Origin: Liolophura sinensis
Lineage: Eukaryota > Mollusca > Polyplacophora > Chitonida > Chitonidae
Direction of reading: 5' to 3'
NCBI RefSeq assembly: GCF_032854445.1
Contig: NC_088302.1
Coordinates: 7,249,338-7,313,337, forward strand
DNA: 64,000 nucleotides
Both the position numbers and the translations under genes were made by a program. Below, in pieces: positions 1 through 17,967 of this stretch; the first letter of the stretch is position 1; each line of letters starts with the position of its first letter. The notes beneath the pieces are model-generated. The model had not been told where the DNA came from, did not search any database, and saw only the letters and a program-made list of their open reading frames with translations.

Positions 1-821
1 AACCCTAATTTTACCGCTTGCAAGTGACAATGCGCAGATTATTACAACCGATGATGTTCAACATTGTGTAACTCCGCGTTTGTTAATTTCGCATTCATAA
101 ATAACCCGTTGTTTTGGCGACTATCTTGAAAAGATTTTCAAAACAATTTTGGTGCTAGGACGTATTTAACCTTTAAACCTATACAGGTAAATTTGACACA
201 TTACACACAACAGACAGGACGTCGAAACGGGATTTTAAAAAGCGGTATCGAACCGGGATCAGTGTATGTATGCACACTGCATGGGCAATGATCCGACTTC
301 ACCGAAAATATTCCCCAACCACCAAACTGATGAGACCGTCTACGTAAAAGGTTGTGATTAATTCTGTATATTCTTGATCATGGGTTACATTTTGTAAAAT
401 GCGCATGCGTCGCGGTTGTTGACCGCACATCAATATTTTTTGTTGTTGTTGAACATTATATCAGCAAAATGTTTTGGTTGTCTTTTCCTTGATTGTCTTT
501 TGGAATCATGTTGCGCATTCTTTGGGTAACAAGTAATACGAACATGCGTATCAAGAACTCACGTAAAGAAATGTTGAGATAGAGTTCATGATTTTCTTAC
601 ACCACTTCCTGTCCACACGGGCTTGCTGTGTTAAGATTTTGTCCAAAATTTGGTGGAAGTGAAGAAAAGCTTACATCTTGATGATCGGGACCCTTGCAAT
701 GCCCGTGACAAACGCTGCTACAGTACCGGTTGTCTATGCCAGGGGGGACTACTCGTCCTAATACAGTCTCAATGAGCTTATCAAAATGGCTTCCCTTGTA
801 AATAACTCTTAAGTTAATTTC

Positions 822-1055
822 TCTAATGACCATAAATTTCGTCCATGGATGACTTGCCCATTTTTCCTGATTCTGAGAGTTCTATTGATTTTAGAAAGAT
901 GAGTTCTATTGATTTTAGAAAGATTTTGAGGTTTGCTTGCAACATGGGATATTCTACCAGAAAATGTAAGTTTCAGCACCAAAAATAATATTTAGTGACA
1001 TTCATTCACCTTTAAAAAATGCCCTATTACAGGCGAAATTTTAGGTCATTTAGGA
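822..1055 (+). mobile_element. MITE family 2 copy (non-autonomous DNA transposon)
   Basis: The left end reads ctctaatgaccataaattt and the reverse complement of the right end reads cctaaatgacctaaaattt, so the ends are imperfect terminal inverted repeats. The body contains 'ctgagagttctattgatt' and 'ttctaccagaaaatgtaag', which recur at 3745, 4757, 35803 and, inverted, at 31164-31363. There is no coding capacity. A TA follows the right end. The copy has an internal duplication of about 25 bp near 895-925. The superfamily is inferred only from the TA target and short size. Confidence 0.6.
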
Positions 1056-1235
1056 TAAGTTCAGTGATTTCGCCATTCCCCATAGAGGTCCAAATTTGCC
1101 TTGTTCTTCCAAAGAGAACACCTACTACTCAAGTGAATGGCCCGACACACTAATTTGACTAGGTAAAATCCCAGTACAGTCATTTGATACAGACAGATGA
1201 AATACAATGGAGCATTTTCTTATATTATGCATATT

Positions 1236-1241
1236 TTTAAT
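1236..1241 (-). terminator. Possible polyadenylation signal of AFG2B
   Basis: On the minus strand an ATTAAA hexamer lies 7-12 bases after the AFG2B stop codon at 1248-1250. It is the common variant of AATAAA but sits very close to the stop, so a later unrecognised signal may be the real one. Confidence 0.3.
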
Positions 1242-1247
1242 ATATTT

Positions 1248-9931
<8,684 letters not shown>

Positions 9932-10770
9932 GGTGATCTTCCTCTACACATAAGAAAATTTTACTGTTAACACGGGAGAGTGTGTCTCTGGCTCAGGCTG
10001 ACTGTTATTACGCTGTCAAAAGTTAGCAATGATCAGTTCTAGATTTGGCAATCTGTGGTTGTGTTGGAATTATACATATTACAGAACTGTCAACTTTGTG
10101 TATGCATCCCAAGGCCTAGTATACTAGATTTGTTATCATTAATTGTGTATCTGCATGTACATCAGGGATTTGCCATCCTCATTCACTTGGATATTGGGGA
10201 TTTGTCATCCTCATTTACATGTATCAACCTCATGGAGGCCTGTATGTACACCTGTGCATTAGCAAATTGTCAACCTTTTGTAGGTCTACATGTACACGTA
10301 TGTATACACTTGTACAATACATTTTATTTTGGGAAGTTTCAATTCCATGTTTGCATATACATCTTGAAAAACACTTCTGAATCATGGAGACCTGGTAACT
10401 ACAACCTTAAGTAACGTGCATATATGCAAACATCATATGTACACATCAGGTGCTAAACTAGAGTGCCTTATTTAGTGACAGATTTATCTAATGAAGGACA
10501 TTTTCATTAACAACCAATCAGCTGGCTTATTACTGCTAACTGAATCAATTATTCGTGCTTTACTAACCTCACGAGCTTACGTTGGATTTTGCTAAATTTC
10601 GATCAACTTGAAGAAGTTGAAAACATTCAGTGCTAGTTTTGTGTTCGCTTGTCAATTCACAGCAGCCGAATCTCTCACGTGTGTTGCATGAGTCTCCGAG
10701 CAGGTCGGCTGAATTCAGACGAACTTCAGTATCTAAACCTCTGTGTGGAGAGTGTTTAGCTGACAGAAGG
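9932..10770. promoter_or_regulatory. Head-to-head region between AFG2B and MRPL54
   Basis: The two start codons face away from each other across 839 bp, so both promoters must lie here or overlap. I see no TATA box at a convincing place and no gene. A two-copy, about 45-bp imperfect repeat ('ggatttgccatcctcattca') lies at 10164-10225. A 119-codon plus-strand open frame at 10055 looks like chance. Confidence 0.55.
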
Positions 10771-12226
10771 ATGGCTGCGCGGTGTTTTCCTCTGTGGCAA
10801 AGAAGCTCAGGTGTCATGTCTCGACTAGGTTGTGTACTCCAGACATCAAGTGCCGGTTATGCCAAAAAGATCGGAGGTATATTACTTGTTGTGAACCAAT
10901 TGATAGCTCTTTCGTAGTCGTGAAAGGAAGTGACTTCAAGTTATATATTTGGCGGCATTACAAGGGGCTCAGTTTTCGCTTCCTTGTTCATTTTTGTACT
11001 GACATTTTCTGTTGATAGACAGTTCGTCTGGCGAACTTACACAGTATGATGCTACGAAGTTCTTAGGGGTGATACTGTTTCTAAGACATAGATGTCATTG
11101 CCTTGTCTATTGCAGGAAGTGTTCTAAATGTGTAGTGCGTCGTTTGCAGTAGAAATCCTGTCAGTTGTGACTGACAATGACATTTGCAGTTTGGGGTAAA
11201 TTAGGGGTTTGGAAACATGTTGTTTTATTACTCCCCCCCCCCCGTTCAATTTTACTGTCAAATTTGATTTTCATCTTTACTATTTTATTGAAACAAGGCC
11301 TCTATTATTTCATTTACAAGTTTTGTAAAGAGAGAACAACTCAAAACATCCAAATTTAATTCTCTTAATAGACAATTGGTAATCTCTGTTGCCCTGGTTT
11401 TATTTTGGATTATTGGATAAATTAGCATTGTCATAACATTTCCATACAGTAGTGTATCACATGAACCTACATGTAGACATCTTCAGTTTGTCAATATACA
11501 GAAGATTCTTCCCTCAGGAATACTTAATGCAGCCAGCCATAGATGATTTAATAAATATGAATTTTGTGACTAGAACTTACAGCAGATATTGTGATAAGCA
11601 TAGCAGCATAGTGATAAGCATAGCTGCAGTAGTGGTCAGAAATTGCTCCATGTAAAATGATTAAGAGTTTCTAGACAGTGTTGCTAATGGTATGGTCTTC
11701 TTTTTGCCAGGTCAGCTCATGTTAAATGCTATTTTGACGAACAAAGTCTTTGAAATGTTTTCTCCGTTTTCACTTTTACCTGTAGATGTACATGCCATTG
11801 TGTGTGCATGAACTACTGACCATCATATGCAATCATACACATGGAATCTCTTTAATCATTCTAAATGGAGCGACTTCTGATTAAAACTGCAGCATGCTGC
11901 AAAAAACCTAAACTCTCTTCTTTTTTTTTTCAGTTGGATCAGGGAAAGCAGGCACCAGTATTTCACCAAAGATTGAGATGGAAGTAGAAACTGACCCAGA
12001 AAAACTTGTGAAATATTGCTGTGGAGCAAACATATATGTGACGGGACAGGACCCAGAGTTAAAACCTGATTCGGAGTATCCAGATTGGTTGTGGACTTTA
12101 CGGACAGATAGAAAACCCCCTGACTTGTCAGAACTAGACCCAGATAGCTTTTATTACTGGGGTAGGCTACGGAAGTTGCACCGGAGGAGGGTATCTACAC
12201 TCATGAAAGCCAAAAAAATTAAGTGA
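10771..12226 (+). CDS. MRPL54: MRPL54, mitochondrial large ribosomal subunit protein mL54
   Basis: Two exons, 10771-10876 and 11934-12226, encode 132 aa (human about 138). The donor is GGAG|gtatat. The acceptor follows a ten-T pyrimidine tract. The N-terminus (MAARCFPLWQRSSG) is basic and lacks acidic residues, as expected of a mitochondrial presequence. The mature part starts with a GKAGTSISPKIEMEVETDPE stretch. It carries the family signature YPDWLWTL, then LSELDPDSFYYWGRLRK, and ends in a Lys/Arg-rich tail. mL54 is a structural protein of the 39S subunit with no enzymatic site. The start is the first ATG, matching the presequence. An upstream ATG at 10630 begins a different frame. An AATAAA lies 417 bp after the stop. 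Confidence 0.93.
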
Positions 12227-12642
12227 TGTCTTGAAACACCATCAACAGATTTTGGTTTTGAAATTGGAAAAACACAGTAGTGACCGTTTTAGAGCAGAGT
12301 CAAGATGTGTCCAGAGCAGATGTCTGTTTTGCCAAGAAAGTCTCTGATTATGATTTATGCACTTGGCAGTGATGGAAAGTGAGGAATAGAGTTTTACAGC
12401 TTGTGGTTCCTGTCTGATGAATGAACCTAGATGCTTTTGTCATAGTTTCAGCATTTCATTTCTGTTTTTTTGTTCAAGTGTTAATGTACGACTTGTATGA
12501 GAATAGTGTATTTGTTGCTTGTAAACTTTTGAAATACCCAAGGGACACATTGTTGGAACTATCACATGTACTAAGAATCTGACAAATTTGCATTTTTTTT
12601 TCATCCTCTCCCACTTGACTGTTATCATGTTTTAACATAAGA

Positions 12643-12648
12643 AATAAA
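12643..12648 (+). terminator. Polyadenylation signal of MRPL54
   Basis: AATAAA lies 417-422 bases after the MRPL54 stop. The 90 bp just upstream of it recur inside the 52-bp satellite at 15377-15472, but that copy stops short of the hexamer. Confidence 0.6.
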
Positions 12649-12796
12649 ATCAAGATCACAACTTTCTCAATGGTTTTTCAATGTGTTAATATTGTTGCCC
12701 AGGTGAGGATCTGTTACGGCGGGAAGTTCATTTATTTGCCTCCACCCAGTGGTTTACTAGTATTTCGTGCACTTCATTTTCTTCCAAGGATAAGTC

Positions 12797-13072
12797 GGGG
12801 CCTCCATGGCTCAGTCGGTTAGCGCGCTAGCACAGCGTAATGACCCAGGAGCCTCTCACCAATGCGGTCGCTGTGAGTTCAAGTCCAGCTCATGCTGGCT
12901 TCCTCTCCGGCCGTAAGTGGGAAGGTCTTCCAGCAACCTGCGGATGGTCGTGGGTTTCCTCCGGGCTCTGCCCGGTTTCCACCCACCATAATGCTGGCCG
13001 CTGTCGTATAAGTGAAATATTCTTGAGTACGGCGTAAAATACCAATCAAAAAAAAAAAAAAAAAAAAAAAAA
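12797..13072 (+). mobile_element. SINE family A, full-length and young, with target-site duplication
   Basis: It has an A box tggctcagtcgg (12807-12818), a B box gagttcaagtcc (12875-12886), the complete body, the tail gagtacggcgtaaaatacca, and a terminal run of about 25 A. It is flanked by a perfect 14-bp duplication, tccaaggataagtc, at 12783-12796 and 13073-13086. This copy defines the family's ends: a Pol III, tRNA-derived SINE mobilised in trans by a LINE. Confidence 0.95.
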
Positions 13073-13462
13073 TCCAAGGATAAGTCTTACTCTCATCATA
13101 TAAGTGAGATATTCTTGAGTGTCATGTTATAGTTCATTCAATCAATCAAATCAATCAGTCCTGTTCATTATAAAGCGAGGATCAAGGGGCATAACTCCCC
13201 ACTTTAAGCACATGAAGGGGAATAACTCATTTGCTCCCTGTAAGGTACACTGAAGGTGATCATTTTAAATCAGCTAGTTGAACTAGCATGCACAATACGA
13301 TTTCTAGATTTCTGTGCTTTCTGGTGAAGGGGTGGACAATGACTTATGCCAAGATGGAAGTGATGGCCATCGTGCATACATCAAATCAAATAAACATCTG
13401 GCTCCCCATCTGTAGTGTCAATGTGAAAGGTCAACTGTCTGCATGTATTTGCATAATACAGA

Positions 13463-13720
13463 ACCAGGGCCTAGTGGTTAGCCAGCTTGTGCAGCACAAT
13501 GACTCAGGAGCCTCTCACCAATGCTGTTGCTGTGAGTTCATATACAGTTCATGATAGTTTCATCTCCAGTCATATGTAGGAAGGTCTGCTAGTAACCTGC
13601 AGAAGATTGTGGGTCTCCCCGCTCCAAACTCCTCCCCACTCTGGTTTCCTCGTGTAATAATGCAGACTCCTGTCGTATAAGTGAAATACTCTTGAGTACG
13701 GCATGTAATCCAATCAAATA
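13463..13720 (+). mobile_element. SINE family A copy, old
   Basis: A degraded head 'gggcctagtggttagccagc', then 'caggagcctctcaccaatgc', then the tail 'cttgagtacggcatgtaatc'. There are many substitutions relative to the 12797 copy. Confidence 0.8.
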
Positions 13721-14188
13721 GGTCAACAAATACATAGCATCAGGCCAACTGGCAATGTAGTGCTGCACTCTATAGTCACTGCTGTGGCAGGAACCATAGT
13801 ATTGTTACATACCTAACACACCCACATGCTAAACAAAGTAAAGACAAAAAGTTTGAGCAATTTGTTTTTATATACATTATGCATGCTTTGCTAAAACAAT
13901 TAGGAGGCCTTGTTGAGTTGGATTATTTCATGATTACACTTTGCCCGACTTGAGAGTCATTTTATCTTTATGACTCATTCACTGCAGGGTGATGATGTCA
14001 AACTACTTGATGTGTCAGAATTATATGTAAATGATAAAGCATTAATCTGATAATTAAATCTATAGGTTAAAGCTAAAGAATGCACAAAAATGCAGTATAT
14101 ATCAGATGAAAGACCATTTATCACTGTCCAACAAAATTGTTCAATTTACTTTTTTGTAAAGAAAAAGGAGAGTAAAATGGTTTTAACA

Positions 14189-16857
14189 CATCAGATTCTG
14201 CAGGGGTCCATAGTGACCCAGAGGGTATCAGTGACATCACATCCATAATCTACAGTGGTCCATAGTGACCCAGAGGGTATCAGTGACATCACATCCAGAT
14301 TCTGCAGTGGTCTGTAGTGACCCAGAGGGTATCAGTGACATCACATCCAGATTCCACGGTGGTCCATAGTGACCCAGAGGGTATCAGTGACACACATCCA
14401 GATTCTGCAGGGGTCCATAGTGACCCAGAGGGTATCAGTGACATCACATCCATAATCTACAGTGGTCCATAGTGACCCAGAGGGTATCAGTGACATCACA
14501 TCCAGATTCTGCAGTGGTCCATAGTGACCCAGAGGGTATCAGTGACATCACATCCAGATTCTGCAGGGGTCCATAGTGACCCAGAGGGTATCAGTGACAT
14601 CACATCCAGATTCTGCAGTGGTCTGTAGTGACCCAGAGGGTATCAGTGACATCACATCCAGATTCTGCAGGGGTCCATAGTGACCCAGAGGGTATCAGTG
14701 ACATCACATCCATAATCTACAGTGGTCCATAGTGACCCAGAGGGTATCAGTGACATCACATCCAGATTCTGCAGTGGTCCATAGTGACCCAGAGGGTATC
14801 AGTGACATCACATCCAGATTCTGCAGTGGTCCATAGTGACCCAGAGGGTATCAGTGACATCACATCCAGATTCTGCAGTGGTCTGTAGTGACCCAGAGGG
14901 TATCAGTGACATCACATCCAGATTCTGCAGGGGTCCATAGTGACCCAGAGGGTATCAGTGACATCACATCCATAATCTACAGTGGTCCATAGTGACCCAG
15001 AGGGTATCAGTGACATCACATCCAGATTCTGCAGTGGTCCATAGTGACCCAGAGGGTATCAGTGACATCACATCCAGATTCTGCAGTGGTCCATAGTGAC
15101 CCAGAGGGTATCAGTGACATCACATCCAGATTCTGCAGTGGTCTGTAGCGACCCAGAGGGTAACAGTGACATCACATCCAGATTCTGCAGTAGTCTGTAG
15201 CGACCCAGAGGGTAACAGTGACATCACATCCAGATTCCACGTTGGTCTGTAGTGACCCAGAGGCTATCAATGATGTCACATCCAGATTCCACAGTGGTCT
15301 GTAGTGACCCAGAGGGTAACAGTGACATCACATCCAGATTCTGCAGTGGTCCACAGTGACCCAGAGGGTATCAGAGGTTGGAACTATCACATGTACTGAG
15401 AATCTGACAAATTCGCATTTTTTTTTCATCCTCTCCCACTTGACTGTTATCATGTTTTAACATAAGACTTTTAACATAAGAATGACATCACAGTGACATC
15501 ACATCCAGACTGTGCAGTGGTCCATAGTGACCCAGAGGGCATCAGTGATGTCACATCCAGATTCTGCGGTGGTCCATAGTGACCCAGAGGGTATCAGTGA
15601 CATCACATCCAGATTCCACGGTGGTCTGCAGCGACCCAGAGGGTAACAGTGACATCACATCCAGATTCTGCAGTGGTCTGTAGTGACCCAGAGGGTATCA
15701 GTGACATCACATCCAGATTCTGCGGTGGTCCATAGTGACCCAGAGGGCATCAGTGATGTCACATCCAGATTCTGCGGTGGTCCATAGTGACCCAGAGGGT
15801 ATCAGTGACATCACATCCAGATTCCACGGTGGTCTGTAGTGACCCAGAGGGTAACAGTGACATCACATCCAGATTCTGCAGTGGTCTGTAGTGACCCAGA
15901 GGGTATCAGTGACATCACATCCAGATTCTGCGGTGGTCCATAGTGACCCAGAGGGTATCAGTGACATCACATGCAGATTCTGCAGTGGTCCATAGTGACC
16001 CAGAGGGTATCAGTGACATCACATCCAGATTCCACGATGGTCCATAGTGACCCAGAGGGTATCAGTGACATTACATGCAGATTCTGCAGTGGTCTGTAGT
16101 GACCCAGAGGGTATCAGTGACATCACATCCAGATTCCACGGTGGTCCATAGTGACCCAGAGGGTATCAGTGACATCACATCCAGATTCTGCAGTGGTCTG
16201 TAGTGACCCAGAGGGTATCAGTGATGTCACATCCAGATTCCACGGTGGTCTGTAGTGACCCAGAGGGTATCAGTGACATCACATCCAGATTCTGCAGTGG
16301 TCCATAGTGACCCAGAGGGTATCAGTGACATCACATCCAGATTCTGCAGTGGTCCATAGTGACCCAGAGGGTATCAGTGACATCACATCCAGATTCTGCA
16401 GTGGTCTGTAGTGACCCAGAGGGTATCAGTGACATCACATCCAGATTCCACGGTGGTCTGTAGCGACCCAGAGGGTAACAGTGACATCACATCCAGATTC
16501 CACGGTGGTCCATAGTGACCCAGAGGGTATCAGTGACATCACATCCAGATTCCACGGTGGTCCATAGTGACCCAGAGGGTATCAGTGATGTCACATCCAG
16601 ATTCCACGGTGGTCTGTAGCGACCCAGAGGGTATCAATGATGTCACATCCAGATTCCACAGTGGTCTGTAGCGACCCAGAGGCTATCAATGATGTCATAT
16701 CCAGATTCCACGGTGGTCTGTAGTGACCCAGAGGGTATCAGTGACATCACATCCAGATTCCACGGTGGTCTGTAGCGACCCAGAGGGTATCAATGATGTC
16801 ACATCCAGATTCCACGGTGGTCTGTAGCGACCCAGAGGGTATCAATGATGTCACATC
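14189..16857. repeat. 52-bp satellite, about 49 units, with higher-order structure
   Basis: The core gacccagagggtatcagtga followed by catcacatccagattctgca recurs every 52 bp with few changes. The junction varies in type: tccatag or tctgtag, and ctgcag, ccacgg or ataatctac. The period is not a multiple of three and all frames have stops, so it is not coding. From about 14405 to 15185 the variants repeat in blocks of five monomers (260 bp). The block at 15377-15480 is foreign sequence. The array lies in the gap between MRPL54 and PEX11. Confidence 0.97.
15377..15472 (+). repeat. Copy of the MRPL54 3' UTR inside the satellite
   Basis: This stretch matches 12552-12641 of the MRPL54 3' UTR almost base for base (gttggaactatcacatgtac, then tgagaatctgacaaat, then catcctctcccacttgactg). 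There are only about three differences before a short terminal repeat of ttttaacataaga. It has the same orientation as the gene and interrupts the 52-bp periodicity. Confidence 0.95.
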
Positions 16858-17967
16858 ACAGCCATATTTTTACTTGAAACAGTTCGCTTTCAAGTTCAGT
16901 CAGTGAAAAGATCCATCTGCATATGCGTTTTGAATTATGAAATATAGCAGTCTGTGCGTTTGTCAAGTGGCAAAAACTTGATGTGGTCACTAGTCCCGAT
17001 ATAAAAAAAAGAGAAAGCCTCCATAAAATCCCAAGTTCTAAATGCATTTTACCAAGTTCTAAAAAAATAAATCAAACCATTTTTCAGACAGACTTCAATT
17101 GTCTTTCATCCGGCGTTAGTGTTTTCTTTGCCTTTTAGAGTATTTTATATCCAACTGTACAAAGCTTTCAATGCAACACTTTGTAATAAAATGATATATG
17201 TACTGTATATGTATAATACGTGGATGCTGGGACTAAGAAATGATAAAAATTCAGCTTGAATATCTTGCTATTTGTTGCCACACAACATACAATCAACATT
17301 TAAATTTTTAAAAAATCATTAAACACAACGTAAAAGTAGTTTGCAGTTAAAACTTTTTAACTTACCTCATTATCCAACAACAATGTAACAAAATCATTTT
17401 GTACTAACAAACCAGCAGCAAAACTGATATCACACCTTGATTTCATTTGCTGATAATAAAACCTCTGAATATACATATTTCCAATGAACATAACCTGTGT
17501 ACATAGGTTTTAATATTTATTCTGAGCCTTATGGAAAAGAATTACCAAATCTTGTGTAAATGTAGTCAATCTCTCCACTTTCTTCCAAGCACATGTACTG
17601 AATCACTAGCATTCATTTTCTGCATTAACTAATTAAGAGCCACGCACTTTCCAAGTAAGAAAGAGTAACATATTCCTGTCTTTGGACTATGTTTGACTCA
17701 TTAAAATTGAACTTACCAGCAGTTATGAAAAAACATTGGATGATAATTTATCTGTCTTTCATTTGAAAATGTCTACAGAGTGCTAAATGAATTTTAAATT
17801 TAGACTGCAAAAACAAAATAAATAATAAACTGCAACTGTTGTTCTCACAAATCCAGTTTGAAGTGACAAGCCTTCCTAAAATATGTTACCCATAATCGTA
17901 AAATCATGTGGCTTTCGTGACATTTCCTTGAAAGTCGAATAGCACTTATTCAATATTAACGATTATC
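16858..17967. other. Sequence between the satellite and the PEX11 stop
   Basis: AT-rich single-copy sequence with no recognisable exon on either strand. The PEX11 3' UTR presumably occupies the right part. No convincing minus-strand AATAAA is visible close to the stop codon. Confidence 0.5.

Larger units (their letters stand above)
1..1247. other. 3' flank of AFG2B, no gene recognised
   Basis: No exon of a recognisable gene was found on either strand. A 78-codon minus-strand open frame at 597-833 resembles no family I know. The only structured item is an inverted-repeat element at 822-1055. The distal part of the AFG2B 3' UTR probably lies at the right edge of this stretch. Confidence 0.5.

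Noticed and set aside
1-8. Telomere-like aaccctaa at the window edge
   Set aside because: It is a single unit with no tandem continuation, so a chance match.
10055-10414. 119-codon plus-strand frame between AFG2B and MRPL54
   Set aside because: Cys/Leu/His-rich translation over a small direct repeat, no family resemblance, and it sits in the shared promoter region.
14189-16857. Repeat array as a CRISPR array
   Set aside because: Units are contiguous 52-mers without unique spacers, in a eukaryotic gene neighbourhood.
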